Part shown: positions 25,868-36,161 of the stretch, piece by piece
Layout: every line of letters begins with the position of its first letter
How positions within the stretch are numbered: the stretch's first letter is position 1
Source of the DNA: Algibacter luteus
Lineage (GTDB): Bacteria > Bacteroidota > Bacteroidia > Flavobacteriales > Flavobacteriaceae
DNA: 64,000 bases
NCBI RefSeq assembly: GCF_900141715.1
Contig: NZ_FQYK01000005.1
Span: forward strand, 62,001 to 126,000
Direction: 5' to 3'
Translations under genes and position numbers: made by a program
The notes under the pieces: generated by a model
Told to the model about the DNA's origin: nothing
Databases searched by the model: none
The model's input: the letters and a program-made list of their open reading frames with translations, nothing else

Positions 25868-26758
25868 TTAAATGTCTCTATAGACATTGTAATTCCTAGA
25901 CCATGTCATTGATTCCCCGGGCTTAACAAATATTTTATGGAATAACTCGGGACAAATCACATGTCGCCACCCCCAAAGATTCACTTTATCAGTTTGGAAA
26001 CTTGCGGTTTCATTAATCCCAATTTTGGTTTCTAGGTTTATTAAATCCCAAGTGGCTTTAACAATTTTCCCACCAGAGAGGTTACTAAAAAAGAATTGTT
26101 CTTTAATATTATTATTGAATTTTATATTACGTGGGCCAATATCAACTTTAAGTTCGGGGTTTACGGTTTCACCAAAGTGCTTGGGTTGTATTTCAAAAGG
26201 AAATTTTAATAAATAATGAGGTCCAATTATATCACTATTGATTGAAGTAAAGTTGTGATTATACTCGTCTGTTCGAATATCCTTGTCGCCTGTGTTTTGT
26301 AAATAATAATTTATTGTAAAACTGTTTTCATGAAGTTCAATTACTTTTCTTAATACATACGAATATCCATTTACAGTCTCAGATTTACAGCTGATAATAA
26401 TTTTATTTAATTCCTTATTTATACTAAATTTAGCTGGTTTAATCTCGTATTTCTTATTAAATAAATATTGTGAATCATCTTTTTTTAATAGACCTACGCC
26501 AATTTTATGAAACCAATCGCCTATTTCCGTTTCTTCAAATCCTAATGCTGCATCAATGCCAAATTCGTTATAGAACCCTTTTCCCAAAAAAGCTTCATTT
26601 TCATAAGTGGTTGTTTCAATCGCCGATAGTTGAATGTTTTGAAATATTACATTCACAATTTTTCCAGTCCAATCGAATCTTGAAAATTTGTAGCCCTCAA
26701 AAGGGTCATCAATATGAATTTCTAAGTTTTTATTTTTTAGTATATGTGTCATATTCAA
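25868..26758 (-). CDS. Galactose-mutarotase-like (aldose 1-epimerase fold) protein
   Basis: A 296-residue protein without a signal peptide. The pattern is a beta-sandwich carbohydrate-binding protein of the galactose mutarotase-like superfamily: FSRFDWTGKIVNV, GKGFYNEFGIDAALGF, the His-bearing EYNHNFTSI and the late VNLWGWRHVICPELF. Similar proteins are annotated as aldose epimerase-like or hypothetical in flavobacteria. The catalytic His/Glu pair of true mutarotases cannot be confirmed by eye, so enzymatic activity is uncertain. It appears monocistronic. Confidence 0.7.
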   Translation of the reverse strand: MNMTHILKNKNLEIHIDDPFEGYKFSRFDWTGKIVNVIFQNIQLSAIETTTYENEAFLGKGFYNEFGIDAALGFEETEIGDWFHKIGVGLLKKDDSQYLFNKKYEIKPAKFSINKELNKIIISCKSETVNGYSYVLRKVIELHENSFTINYYLQNTGDKDIRTDEYNHNFTSINSDIIGPHYLLKFPFEIQPKHFGETVNPELKVDIGPRNIKFNNNIKEQFFFSNLSGGKIVKATWDLINLETKIGINETASFQTDKVNLWGWRHVICPELFHKIFVKPGESMTWSRNYNVYRDI

Positions 26759-26911
26759 GATTGAAATTTATAAAAAAAACAAAAGGATAGGCTAATTAGG
26801 AACATAAATGTCTTCTAAATTAGAGGATAAAGTGCTTTTTAATTAAACTTTATGCTATTTTATAATTTGCTTCTGTTTGGTTTTAATTTTTATTCTGAAA
26901 AATTTAGAATA

Positions 26912-26941
26912 AAAAAAGACCACCCATTAGGTAGTCTTTCG
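26912..26941 (-). terminator. Terminator of metK
   Basis: On the minus strand GACTACCT-AAT-GGGTGGTC forms a hairpin followed by a T run (the A run at 26911-26916 on the plus strand), just past the metK stop at 26965. Confidence 0.8.
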
Positions 26942-26964
26942 ATATTCAAAAAAAGTTTAAATAT

Positions 26965-28218
26965 TTATAAACCAAAAGCCTTTTTTACTTTATCTACATA
27001 ATCTAATTTTTCCCAAGTAAATAACTCTACATCAAGGGTTACGTTTTCGCCGTTAGGCTGAGAAAAAGTTTTGGTAACAGTTTCATTTGTTCGTCCCATG
27101 TGTCCGTAAGCCGCAGTTTCACTATACATTGGCGAACGTAATTTTAAACGTTCTTCAATAGCAAATGGGCGCATATCAAAAATTTCAGATACCTTTTCTG
27201 CAATTTCTCCATCCGTTAAATTAAAAGGACACGTGCCGTACGTATCAACAAAAATCCCCATGGGCTCTACAACGCCAATGGCGTAACTTACTTGTACCAA
27301 AATTTCGTCGGCAACTCCAGCAGCAACTAAGTTTTTAGCAATATGTCTTGTAGCGTAAGCAGCACTTCTATCAACCTTACTTGGGTCTTTTCCAGAAAAT
27401 GCACCACCGCCATGAGCACCTTTTCCACCATAAGTGTCTACTATAATTTTTCTTCCTGTTAATCCTGTATCTCCGTGCGGACCGCCAATTACAAATTTCC
27501 CTGTTGGATTAATATGATACTTAATGTCATCATTAAACAATAGTTGAGCAGATTCTGGAAGTTTAGCAACAACTCGTGGAATTAAAATTTCAACAATATC
27601 TTTTCTAATTTTAGCAAGCATGGTATCATCATCTGCAAAATCGTCGTGCTGTGTAGAAACTACAATAGCATCAATTCGTTGTGGTAAATTATCATCGCTA
27701 TATTCAATGGTAACCTGACTTTTAGAATCTGGTCTCAAATACGTGATGTCTTTATTTTCACGACGTAATTCCGCCAATTCTTTTAGAATTCTATGCGACA
27801 AATCTAAAGCCAAAGGCATAAAATTTTCGGTTTCATTTGTGGCATAACCAAACATCATACCTTGGTCTCCAGCACCTTGTTCCTCTTTGTTGCCACGATC
27901 TACACCTTGATTTATTTCTTCAGATTGTTCATGGATTGCAGATAAAACTCCACAAGAATTACCATCAAACATGTATTCACCTTTGGTATAACCAATTTTA
28001 TTTATAGTATCTCTTGCTATTTTTTGCACATCTAAATAGGTGGTAGATTTTACTTCACCAGCAAGCATAACTTGTCCCGTTGTAACTAACGTTTCACAAG
28101 CCACTTTTGATTCTCTATCAAAGGCTAAAAAATTATCAATTAAGGCATCACTAATTTGATCTGCTACCTTATCTGGGTGTCCTTCAGAAACACTTTCTGA
28201 GGTAAATAAATAAGCCAT
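26965..28218 (-). CDS. metK: S-adenosylmethionine synthase
   Basis: A 417-residue enzyme that makes SAM from methionine and ATP. Signature motifs are [34 protein letters not shown], the methionine-site region near [16 protein letters not shown] and the phosphate loop [25 protein letters not shown]. Length is typical of the bacterial tetrameric enzyme. A long structured leader (28236-28376) resembling a SAM-binding RNA lies between the promoter and the ATG, so feedback control by SAM is likely. Confidence 0.98.
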   Translation of the reverse strand: MAYLFTSESVSEGHPDKVADQISDALIDNFLAFDRESKVACETLVTTGQVMLAGEVKSTTYLDVQKIARDTINKIGYTKGEYMFDGNSCGVLSAIHEQSEEINQGVDRGNKEEQGAGDQGMMFGYATNETENFMPLALDLSHRILKELAELRRENKDITYLRPDSKSQVTIEYSDDNLPQRIDAIVVSTQHDDFADDDTMLAKIRKDIVEILIPRVVAKLPESAQLLFNDDIKYHINPTGKFVIGGPHGDTGLTGRKIIVDTYGGKGAHGGGAFSGKDPSKVDRSAAYATRHIAKNLVAAGVADEILVQVSYAIGVVEPMGIFVDTYGTCPFNLTDGEIAEKVSEIFDMRPFAIEERLKLRSPMYSETAAYGHMGRTNETVTKTFSQPNGENVTLDVELFTWEKLDYVDKVKKAFGL

Positions 28219-28235
28219 ATTTTTTATTTTACGGT

Positions 28236-28376
28236 AAGATTTGACGAGAACGTCGAAGGAAGTTTACACTGCCTTTAGCATTTTTGCTCCATCCTTAACT
28301 TGTTTCAGTATCTCTGGAAGATAACTTTATAAAGTTTAGTATGAAAGAGGTTGCAATCAGTCAAATCTTTCCTCTT
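28236..28376 (-). ncRNA. Candidate SAM-II-like riboswitch in the metK leader
   Basis: In the metK mRNA, AAGAGG (28376-28371) pairs with CCTCTT (28350-28345) around a 20-nt loop that contains AAGATTTGAC (28369-28360) and ends GATTGCAA. The loop segment AAGATTTGAC is perfectly complementary over 10 nt to GTCAAATCTT (28245-28236), 18 nt before the start codon, forming an H-type pseudoknot. A hairpin whose loop carries GATTT...ATTGCAA, with the loop pairing downstream near the start codon, is the plan of SAM-II RNAs. Here about 100 nt, including the palindromic repeat at 28291-28315 and a small TATCT/AGATA hairpin, separates the two strands. Its placement before metK fits SAM control. The class assignment is by resemblance from memory. 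Confidence 0.6.
28291..28315 (+). repeat. 25-nt palindromic repeat, copy 2 (inside the metK leader)
   Basis: ATCCTTAACTTGTTTCAG followed by TATCTCT, same orientation as copies at 21222 and 57902. It lies between the two halves of the putative metK riboswitch pseudoknot. Confidence 0.65.
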
Positions 28377-28390
28377 GTTATTTGTGTGCG

Positions 28391-28398
28391 CAAAAGTA
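28391..28398 (-). promoter_or_regulatory. -7 promoter element for metK (TACTTTTG on the minus strand)
   Basis: Reading leftwards, TACTTTTG matches TAnnTTTG. Transcription would begin around 28384, a few nucleotides before the first hairpin of the leader RNA. Confidence 0.6.
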
Positions 28399-28600
28399 AA
28401 AAAATAAAAGAATATCTACCTTGATTTTAACTTTTTTAAGCAAATAAATAAGCTTTAGAATTTTTATCTCTTGATTTGTGGTTGTTAAATCTGCAAATGG
28501 ATAATCAAATAATAATTCTGTCCGTAATTAAATGAATTCTTCTAGTAGAATAAGGTAAATTTGTAGCTAAATATTTTTTTCAAAACCCGTTTAAAAGTGA

Positions 28601-28690
28601 CGTAGTGATAGGGAATATGATATACCGAAAGTTGGATTGAAAGAAAAGGTTGCGACAGTAATGAAAGTAGATAAAAAAGGACTACAATAA
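28601..28690 (+). pseudogene. Possible 3' relic of a coding sequence
   Basis: A 29-codon frame bounded by TGA and TAA reads RSDREYDIPKVGLKEKV and continues ATVMKVDKKGLQ. The composition looks protein-like and unlike the AT-rich surroundings, but there is no start codon and no family was recognised. It could equally be chance. Confidence 0.25.
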
Positions 28691-28971
28691 TGAAAAAATG
28701 CAGATTCAAATAAGTTTGATATTTTTTTTAGAATTTATTCATCTTTTGAACATCATAAAAAATATAACTTAAAAAGCTGAATAACAATATGTTAAGTTGG
28801 TTTTTATGGTTGTGAGTTTAACCTAAAAAATGAAAGCATAAAATCTATAAAAACCTAATATTTTAATTTCGGCAAGTCGTATTATTAAATTGAAGAATTT
28901 ATAATATTAATCTTAAAAATTAACTGAATTATAATTAATCAACATAATTAGCGCTATTTTTTGCAACAAAT

Positions 28972-30651
28972 ATGAAAGAACTCAATAAACATAGTAGAAG
29001 ATTAACTCAAGATGAATCTCAGCCTGCATCTCAAGCCATGTTATATGCAGCCGGTTTTAGGGATGAGGATATGAATAAGGCACAAATAGGAATTGCAAGT
29101 ACGGGGTTTGACGGAAACCCATGTAATATGCATCTTAATGGCTTAAAAGATGAAGTTAAAATTGAGTGCAATATTGCAGGATTAGTAGGTTTAGGGTTTA
29201 ATACCATAGGTGTAAGTGATGGGATTTCTATGGGGACCTCTGGTATGAATTATTCTTTAGCATCTCGAGATATTATTGCAGATTCTATAGAAACGGTTAT
29301 GCAAGCACAAAGTTATGATGCATTAATAGCTATTGTTGGTTGTGATAAAAATATGCCTGGAGCTATAATCTCTATGCTGCGTTTAAATCGTCCATCAATC
29401 ATGATGTATGGTGGTTCCACCGCTTCTGGACTATATAAAGGTAGAAAACTAAATATAGTTTCGGCTTTTGAAGCTTTAGGACAAAAAGTAGCAGGAGAAA
29501 TTGATGAAGAGGAATATAAAGAAATTATTAAACGAGCCATTCCAGGCGCTGGTGCTTGTGGTGGTATGTATACTGCTAATACTATGGCTTCAGCAATAGA
29601 ATGTATGGGGTTTGCATTACCATATAACTCATCTATTCCAGCACAGAATCCAAATAAATTATCAGAAAGTGAAAGAACTGCAAGAGCTATTAAGAATCTT
29701 TTAGAATTAGATTTAAAACCTTTAGATATTATTTCAAAAGAATCTATTGAAAACGCAATTACATTAGTAAACGCACTTGGAGGATCTACAAATGCGGTAT
29801 TGCACTTTTTAGCAATTGCTCATGCAGCAGATATTGATTTCACACTTGAAGATTTTCAACGCGTAAGTGATAGAACACCATTAATTGGCGATTTAAAACC
29901 TAGCGGAAAATACTTAATGGAAGATGTTCATAGTATTGGAGGTATTCCTGCAATCATGAAATATTTATTAGAGAATGGTTTCTTACATGGTGACTGTATG
30001 ACGGTTACAGGCAAAACATTGGCAGAAAACTTAGCTAATGTAGAAGCTATCGAGTTTGAAGAACAAGACATTGTTTATCAAAAAGAAAACGCTTTAAAAT
30101 CTTCTGGTAATTTACAAATCCTTTATGGGAATTTAGCCGAAGAAGGTGCGGTAGCAAAAATTTCAGGGAATGAAGGATTACTGTTTGAAGGTAAAGCTGT
30201 GGTTTACGATGGTGAACAAGCTGCCAATACAGGGATTTCAAATGGTGAAGTCGAAAGAGGTGATGTAGTCGTCATTCGTTATGTAGGTCCTAAAGGAGGT
30301 CCGGGAATGCCTGAAATGTTAAAACCAACATCCTTAATAATGGGTGCTGGTTTAGGAAAATCTGTAGCGTTAATAACTGATGGTCGTTTTTCAGGAGGAA
30401 CTCACGGTTTCGTGGTAGGTCATATAACTCCCGAAGCGCAAACAGGAGGAACTATCGGATTATTAAAAACTGGTGATAAAATTAGAATTAGTGCAGAAGA
30501 TAATTCTATTAATGTATTGATTTCTGATGAAGAATTAGCTCAAAGAAAAGCGCAATGGGTTCAACCACCATTAAAACACAAAAAAGGAATATTATATAAA
30601 TATGCAAAAACTGTAGCATCGGCTTCAAAAGGCTGTGTAACAGATGCATAA
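28972..30651 (+). CDS. ilvD: Dihydroxy-acid dehydratase
   Basis: A 559-residue iron-sulfur dehydratase, third step of isoleucine and valine synthesis. The cluster-ligand cysteines appear in [16 protein letters not shown] and [15 protein letters not shown]. The C-terminal part has [12 protein letters not shown] and [17 protein letters not shown]. It heads the ilvD-ilvB-ilvN-ilvC cluster, with ilvB starting about 45 bp downstream. A TATTTTTTGC box at 28955-28964, close to the -7 consensus but with one extra base, lies 7 bp before the ATG and might give a nearly leaderless mRNA. Confidence 0.97.
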   Translation: MKELNKHSRRLTQDESQPASQAMLYAAGFRDEDMNKAQIGIASTGFDGNPCNMHLNGLKDEVKIECNIAGLVGLGFNTIGVSDGISMGTSGMNYSLASRDIIADSIETVMQAQSYDALIAIVGCDKNMPGAIISMLRLNRPSIMMYGGSTASGLYKGRKLNIVSAFEALGQKVAGEIDEEEYKEIIKRAIPGAGACGGMYTANTMASAIECMGFALPYNSSIPAQNPNKLSESERTARAIKNLLELDLKPLDIISKESIENAITLVNALGGSTNAVLHFLAIAHAADIDFTLEDFQRVSDRTPLIGDLKPSGKYLMEDVHSIGGIPAIMKYLLENGFLHGDCMTVTGKTLAENLANVEAIEFEEQDIVYQKENALKSSGNLQILYGNLAEEGAVAKISGNEGLLFEGKAVVYDGEQAANTGISNGEVERGDVVVIRYVGPKGGPGMPEMLKPTSLIMGAGLGKSVALITDGRFSGGTHGFVVGHITPEAQTGGTIGLLKTGDKIRISAEDNSINVLISDEELAQRKAQWVQPPLKHKKGILYKYAKTVASASKGCVTDA

Positions 30652-30696
30652 AATGTTCTTGCATTGGCAGGAATCTCACACTTAAAAGTTGAGAAT

Positions 30697-32430
30697 ATGA
30701 AGACACAAACAATTAATAAGAACCAAGAAGTGGCAGAAAAAACACAAAATATTGCGGGTAGCGAAGCAGTAGTAAGAAGCTTAATTGCCGAGGGTGTAGA
30801 TATTATTTATGGATACCCAGGAGGAGCTATTATGCCCGTTTATGATGAGTTATTTAAATATCAAGATAAAATTCATCATGTATTAACGCGTCATGAGCAA
30901 GGTGCTGCACATGCTGCTCAAGGTTATGCCAGAATTTCTGGTAAAGTAGGTGTTGCTATGGCAACTTCGGGTCCAGGAGCAACCAATTTAATCACCGGAA
31001 TTGCCGATGCGCAAATAGATTCTACACCGTTAGTTTGTATAACGGGTCAAGTGTTTTCGCATTTATTAGGAAGTGATGCATTCCAAGAAACCGATATTGT
31101 TGGTATTTCTACTCCTGTAACCAAATGGAATTGTCAGGTTACTAAAGCTGAAGATATTCCAGGAGCAATCGCAAAAGCATTTTACATAGCTAAAAGCGGG
31201 AGACCAGGACCAGTATTAGTTGATATTACTAAAGATGCACAAGTCTCAAATTTAGATTTTATATATAAGAAATGTACAGGTATAAGAAGCTATAATCCTG
31301 TGCCAAAAACAAGTCAAGAGTCTGTTAATGCAGCTGCAAAATTAATTAATAACGCTAAAAAACCAATGATTGTTTGGGGCCAAGGAGTTATTTTAGGTCA
31401 AGCAGAAGACGAACTTAAAGCAGTAATAGAAAAAGCTGGAATTCCATCGGCATGGACTATTCTTGGAGCTTCAGCATTACCGACATCTCATCCGTTAAAT
31501 ATAGGAATGGTAGGAATGCATGGTAATTATGCTCCTAATAAATTAACTAATGAATGCGATGTGCTCATTGCCATAGGAATGCGTTTTGATGATCGTGTTA
31601 CTGGACGATTAGATGCTTATGCTAAACAAGCAAAAATCATTCATTTTGATATCGATCCTGCAGAGATTGATAAAAATGTGAAGACTGATGTTGCAGTATT
31701 AGGAGATTCAAAAGAAAGTTTAGCGATGCTTTTAGATGCTTTGGATAATAATTCTCATGAATCTTGGTTGCAAGAATTTAAAGATTTATACGCTATTGAA
31801 TTTGAAAAAGTAATTAAAGGTGATATCAGTCCTACGAAAGAAGGATTGACTATGGGCGAGGTTATCAAACAAATAAATATTGAAAGCAAAGGTAAAGCAG
31901 CTATTGTTTCAGATGTTGGTCAGCATCAAATGATAGCCTGCAGATATGCCGAGTTTAACGTTTCAAAAAGTAACATTACATCTGGAGGTCTAGGAACCAT
32001 GGGGTTTGCACTTCCAGCGGCTATAGGAGCTAAAATGGCAGCACCAGAGCGTGAAGTTGTTGCCGTTATTGGTGATGGCGGTTACCAAATGAATATTCAA
32101 GAATTAGGCACCATTTTTCAGCAAAAAGCTGCTGTAAAGATTGTAGTTTTAAATAACGAATTTTTAGGAATGGTACGTCAATGGCAACAGTTGTTTTTCG
32201 ATAAGCGTTACGCATCTACCGAAATGACAAACCCAAATTTTGTTGCCATTGCAGAAGGCTATTATATCAAAGCTAGAAAAGTAACAAAACGAGAAGAATT
32301 AGCAGAGGCTGTAAAAGAAATGATGGACTCAAAAGAGTCTTATTTCTTAGAGGTTTGTGTTGAAAAAGAAGACAATGTATTTCCAATGATACCATCGGGT
32401 GCAGCGGTTTCAGATGTAAGATTAAGTTAA
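30697..32430 (+). CDS. ilvB: Acetolactate synthase, large (catalytic) subunit
   Basis: About 577 residues from the ATG at 30697 (MKTQTINKNQEV). An upstream TTG at 30664 would add eleven unconvincing residues. It is a ThDP enzyme condensing pyruvate with pyruvate or 2-oxobutyrate. Motifs are IYGYPGGAIMPVYDEL, the catalytic Glu in RHEQGAAHAAQGYAR, GPGATNLITGIADA, and the ThDP/Mg site GDGGYQMNIQELGT with NNEFLGMVRQWQ. It lies between ilvD and ilvN in the same direction and is controlled through the IlvN subunit. Confidence 0.97.
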   Translation: MKTQTINKNQEVAEKTQNIAGSEAVVRSLIAEGVDIIYGYPGGAIMPVYDELFKYQDKIHHVLTRHEQGAAHAAQGYARISGKVGVAMATSGPGATNLITGIADAQIDSTPLVCITGQVFSHLLGSDAFQETDIVGISTPVTKWNCQVTKAEDIPGAIAKAFYIAKSGRPGPVLVDITKDAQVSNLDFIYKKCTGIRSYNPVPKTSQESVNAAAKLINNAKKPMIVWGQGVILGQAEDELKAVIEKAGIPSAWTILGASALPTSHPLNIGMVGMHGNYAPNKLTNECDVLIAIGMRFDDRVTGRLDAYAKQAKIIHFDIDPAEIDKNVKTDVAVLGDSKESLAMLLDALDNNSHESWLQEFKDLYAIEFEKVIKGDISPTKEGLTMGEVIKQINIESKGKAAIVSDVGQHQMIACRYAEFNVSKSNITSGGLGTMGFALPAAIGAKMAAPEREVVAVIGDGGYQMNIQELGTIFQQKAAVKIVVLNNEFLGMVRQWQQLFFDKRYASTEMTNPNFVAIAEGYYIKARKVTKREELAEAVKEMMDSKESYFLEVCVEKEDNVFPMIPSGAAVSDVRLS

Positions 32431-32440
32431 GTTTATAGAA

Positions 32441-32974
32441 ATGAAGGAAGATATAAAATCATTCACAATATCAATATATACCGAAAATAATATCGGATTA
32501 TTGAATCGTATTTCAGCAATATTTCAGCGTAGACATATCAATATTGAAAGTTTAACAACATCACAGTCAGAAATAGATGGCGTTAATCGTTTTGTTATTG
32601 TTGTAAATATTTGCGAAGACACTGCTTGTAAAATTGTTAAACAGATTGAAAAGCAAGTCGAAACGATTAGAGCTTATTATCACACAGAAGACCAAACCAT
32701 TTTTACCGAGTCTTGTATGTTTAAAATAAAATCTGATTTGTTGTTTAACGAACCTCAAATTCAGAATATCATTAAAGAAAGCAATGCAAGAATTGTAACC
32801 GTGAATAAAGAGTTTTTTGTACTTGAAAAGTCAGGCAGAAGAAACGAAATTGAATCTTTACGACGTGATTTAAACGTATTTGGTATCATGCAATTTGTAC
32901 GTTCTGGTAGAATTGCAGTTACTAAAGATCAAATGAAAATAACCGAATTGCTAACAGCATTCAATAACCAATAA
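32441..32974 (+). CDS. ilvN: Acetolactate synthase, small regulatory subunit
   Basis: A 177-residue ACT-domain protein (residues ~8-80: [29 protein letters not shown]), which binds valine and confers feedback inhibition on IlvB. The C-terminal domain ([28 protein letters not shown]) completes the usual IlvN architecture. It starts 10 bp after ilvB and ends 17 bp before ilvC, so it is in one operon. Confidence 0.95.
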   Translation: MKEDIKSFTISIYTENNIGLLNRISAIFQRRHINIESLTTSQSEIDGVNRFVIVVNICEDTACKIVKQIEKQVETIRAYYHTEDQTIFTESCMFKIKSDLLFNEPQIQNIIKESNARIVTVNKEFFVLEKSGRRNEIESLRRDLNVFGIMQFVRSGRIAVTKDQMKITELLTAFNNQ

Positions 32975-32991
32975 TAACAATTAAATATAAA

Positions 32992-34467
32992 ATGGGAAAT
33001 TATTTTAACACACTATCGCTAAGAGATAAATTAAATCAATTATCGAAGTGTAGATTTATGGACGCTTCAGAGTTTTCAGATGGAGTAAACGCTTTAAAAG
33101 GTAAAAAAATAGTTATCGTAGGATGTGGTGCTCAAGGATTAAACCAAGGGTTAAACATGAGAGATTCTGGTTTAGATATCTCTTATGCATTGCGTGATGC
33201 TGCGATTAAAGAAAAGCGTCAATCTTTTATAAATGCTACAGAAAATGGTTTTAAAGTTGGTAATTATCAAGAGTTAATTCCAACTGCAGATTTAGTGTTA
33301 AACTTAACACCAGATAAACAACATACCAATGCTGTAAATGCCGTAATGCCTTTAATGAAAAAAGGAGCAACATTATCGTATTCTCACGGCTTTAATATTG
33401 TTGAAGAGGGTATGCAAATACGTGAAGACCTTACTGTAATTATGGTGGCGCCTAAGTCTCCAGGGTCTGAGGTTCGTGAAGAATATAAGCGTGGTTTTGG
33501 TGTGCCTACATTAATTGCAGTACACGACGAGAACGATCCAGAAGGTAAAGGATGGGCGCAAGCTAAAGCTTATGCAGTAGCAACTGGTGGAGATAAAGCG
33601 GGTGTGTTAGCATCATCTTTTATTGCTGAGGTGAAGTCTGATTTAATGGGAGAACAAACCATTCTTTGTGGTTTGTTACAAACAGGATCTATCCTTTGTT
33701 TTGATAAAATGGTTGAAGAAGGAATTGATGCTGGTTATGCTTCAAAATTAATTCAATACGGTTGGGAGACTGTAACAGAAGGTCTTAAATATGGTGGTGT
33801 GACTAATATGATGGATCGTTTATCTAACCCAGCAAAAATAAAAGCTTTTGAATTGTCAGAAGAATTAAAAGATATCATGCGTCCGTTATTCCAAAAACAT
33901 ATGGATGATATTATAGAAGGTCGTTTTTCTGCAGGAATGATGGCAGATTGGGCTAATGATGATCATGATTTATTGACTTGGAGAGCAGCAACTGCTGAAA
34001 CCAATTTTGAAAAAACACCGGCTGGTGATGTTGAAATATCAGAGCAAGAATATTACGACAATGGCGTGTTAATGGTTGCTATGGTGAGAGCTGGAGTTGA
34101 ATTAGCTTTTGAAGCTATGACAGATTCTGGAATTATTGATGCATCAGCATACTACGAGTCTTTACACGAAACACCATTAATTGCTAACACCATCGCAAGA
34201 CGTAAATTATACGAAATGAATAGTGTGATTTCTGATACTGCTGAGTATGGATGTTATTTATTCGATCATGCTTGTAAGCCTTTATTGAAAGACTTTATGT
34301 CGAATATTAAAACCGATGTAATTGGTAAGGCCTATGCTAAAGATAATGGTGAAGGAGTTGATAATGCAAAACTTATTGAAGTGAATAAAGCATTAAGAAA
34401 TCACCCAGTTGAAAAAGTAGGTGAGTTTTTAAGATCTTCAATGACAGCAATGAAACCTATTGTATAG
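32992..34467 (+). CDS. ilvC: Ketol-acid reductoisomerase, class II (long form)
   Basis: A 491-residue enzyme, the long class II type with a duplicated C-terminal knotted domain rather than the ~330-residue class I form. The NADPH site is [20 protein letters not shown] and the metal-binding acidic residues lie in [12 protein letters not shown] and the following helix. It converts acetolactate to dihydroxyisovalerate. It is the last gene before a strong terminator, so ilvA is probably transcribed separately or by readthrough. Confidence 0.97.
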   Translation: MGNYFNTLSLRDKLNQLSKCRFMDASEFSDGVNALKGKKIVIVGCGAQGLNQGLNMRDSGLDISYALRDAAIKEKRQSFINATENGFKVGNYQELIPTADLVLNLTPDKQHTNAVNAVMPLMKKGATLSYSHGFNIVEEGMQIREDLTVIMVAPKSPGSEVREEYKRGFGVPTLIAVHDENDPEGKGWAQAKAYAVATGGDKAGVLASSFIAEVKSDLMGEQTILCGLLQTGSILCFDKMVEEGIDAGYASKLIQYGWETVTEGLKYGGVTNMMDRLSNPAKIKAFELSEELKDIMRPLFQKHMDDIIEGRFSAGMMADWANDDHDLLTWRAATAETNFEKTPAGDVEISEQEYYDNGVLMVAMVRAGVELAFEAMTDSGIIDASAYYESLHETPLIANTIARRKLYEMNSVISDTAEYGCYLFDHACKPLLKDFMSNIKTDVIGKAYAKDNGEGVDNAKLIEVNKALRNHPVEKVGEFLRSSMTAMKPIV

Positions 34468-34496
34468 CACACAACTAAACTAAACTATATTTTCAA

Positions 34497-34533
34497 AAAC
34501 CTGTCAGATATGATTTTTTCTGACGGGTTTTTT
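34497..34533 (+). terminator. Terminator after ilvC
   Basis: The arms AACCTGTCAGA and TCTGACGGGTT (one G-T pair) around a short AT loop, followed by TTTT. Confidence 0.9.
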
Positions 34534-34626
34534 ATTCTAAAACATTTGCCAATTGAGTCTTTAATATTTTTTAGAAAGCTAATTAAAGCTGTAACTTGCA
34601 TCTATCATATTATATAAATTGAACTT

Positions 34627-35892
34627 ATGAATCAGGAAAAGCAAACTTATTTTCCTACCATTGAAAACGTAAATAAGGCAGCCGAAGCAATTAAAAAAGT
34701 ATCGGCAGTAACGCCTTTAGGTGTTAGTCTAAGATATTCAAAACAATTTGATGCCAATATTCTTTTAAAACGTGAAGATTTACAACAAGTACGATCTTAT
34801 AAAATTAGAGGGGCATATAATAAAATAAGTTCTCTTACTGCAGAAGAGTCTAAGAACGGTGTGGTTTGCGCAAGTGCTGGAAATCATGCCCAAGGTGTAG
34901 CCTTGTCTTGTAAATTACTCAAAATAAAAGGCACCATTTATATGCCGGCTCCAACTCCAAATCAAAAGGTGGAACAAGTAAAGATGTTTGGCGAAAATTT
35001 TATAGAAATAAAACTCGTTGGAGATACATTTGATGACTCTTACCATGCCGCAATGTTTGAATGTGAGTCTTTAGGTAAAACATTTATCCATCCATTTAAT
35101 GATGAAAAAGTTATAGAAGGGCAGGCTACAATTGGTTTAGAAATTTTAGAACAATGTGACAAACCTATCGATTATGTATTTATTGCTGTAGGTGGTGGTG
35201 GACTTGCGGCAGGATTATCAACAGTATTTAAAGCCTTATCTCCAAACACAAAGGTTATTGGGGTTGAGCCAGAAGGAGCGCCTTCAATGAAAACTTCTAT
35301 TGGAAATAATAAAAACACCGAACTTAAATCTATCGATAAATTTATAGACGGTGCAGCGGTAAAACGCGTGGGCGATCTAAATTTCGCTATTTGTAAAGAA
35401 AATTTACATGCCATGATAACGGTGCCCGAAGGGAAGGTATGCGAAACCATTTTAGAACTATATAATAAAGATGCAATAGTTGCGGAACCTGCGGGAGCAT
35501 TAAGCATTTCGGCCTTAGATTTTTATGCTGAAGAAATTAAAGGAAAAAACGTAGTATGCGTAGTTAGCGGCAGTAATAATGATATTACACGAACACCTGA
35601 AATCAAAGAAAGAGCCTTGTTATATGCCAACTTAAAACATTATTTTATCATCAATTTTCCACAGAGAGCAGGCGCATTAAAAGAGTTTGTTGTTGATATT
35701 TTAGGAGCGAATGATGATATAACTTATTTTCAATATGCTAAAAAAACAAACCGTGAAAATGGTTCAGCTGTGGTTGGTGTTCAATTAAAATCCGCATCAG
35801 ATTTACAACCCTTAGTTGAAAGAATGAAGAAACATAATTTTTATGGTGATTACTTAAACGACAAACCTGATCTCTTTCAGTTTTTAGTTTAA
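34627..35892 (+). CDS. ilvA: Threonine ammonia-lyase (threonine dehydratase)
   Basis: A 421-residue PLP enzyme that makes 2-oxobutyrate from threonine, the committed step to isoleucine. The PLP lysine is in SYKIRGAYNK, the substrate loop is SAGNHAQGVA and the glycine-rich phosphate loop is AVGGGGLAAGLS. The C-terminal ~75 residues (HYFIINFPQRAGALKEFVVDILG) form one ACT-like regulatory domain, as in the ~420-residue type of IlvA rather than the two-domain E. coli enzyme. It starts about 95 bp after the ilvC terminator. Confidence 0.95.
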   Translation: MNQEKQTYFPTIENVNKAAEAIKKVSAVTPLGVSLRYSKQFDANILLKREDLQQVRSYKIRGAYNKISSLTAEESKNGVVCASAGNHAQGVALSCKLLKIKGTIYMPAPTPNQKVEQVKMFGENFIEIKLVGDTFDDSYHAAMFECESLGKTFIHPFNDEKVIEGQATIGLEILEQCDKPIDYVFIAVGGGGLAAGLSTVFKALSPNTKVIGVEPEGAPSMKTSIGNNKNTELKSIDKFIDGAAVKRVGDLNFAICKENLHAMITVPEGKVCETILELYNKDAIVAEPAGALSISALDFYAEEIKGKNVVCVVSGSNNDITRTPEIKERALLYANLKHYFIINFPQRAGALKEFVVDILGANDDITYFQYAKKTNRENGSAVVGVQLKSASDLQPLVERMKKHNFYGDYLNDKPDLFQFLV

Positions 35893-36161
35893 AGACCTTG
35901 TTTTTTAGGTAGTTAAAGTCTATTATTTACGAAATCGTTTGAGTTGAAATTCTTAAATTTATTTAAAGTTTAAAGGTTTGGTTTCAGTTATTTTCAGTTA
36001 TTTTGATTGAGACGTCTTATGTTAAATTGGAGATTCTAAAGTCTTTAAACTTTAATTTTTGAAACACTCTAAAAATAAAAAAAGACCATAAAAACTTTTC
36101 TATTAAATAAGATGTTTAAGGGACAAATTACACTAATCAAAAAAATAATAAATTCAAACTG

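Larger units (their letters stand above)
28219..28971. other. 753-bp divergent intergenic region between metK and ilvD
   Basis: It holds, from left, the metK leader RNA (28236-28376, minus), the metK -7 element (28391-28398, minus), an isolated plus-strand TAAATTTG at 28556-28563 that could start an ilvD transcript with a ~400-nt leader, a possible gene relic at 28601-28690, and AT-rich sequence up to the ilvD ATG. A short frame at 28790-28816 encodes MLSWFLWL but no attenuator hairpin follows it. Confidence 0.6.

Noticed and set aside
28790-28816. Short frame MLSWFLWL upstream of ilvD as an attenuation leader peptide
   Set aside because: It has three Leu codons but no Ile or Val, and no terminator/antiterminator hairpins follow before ilvD.
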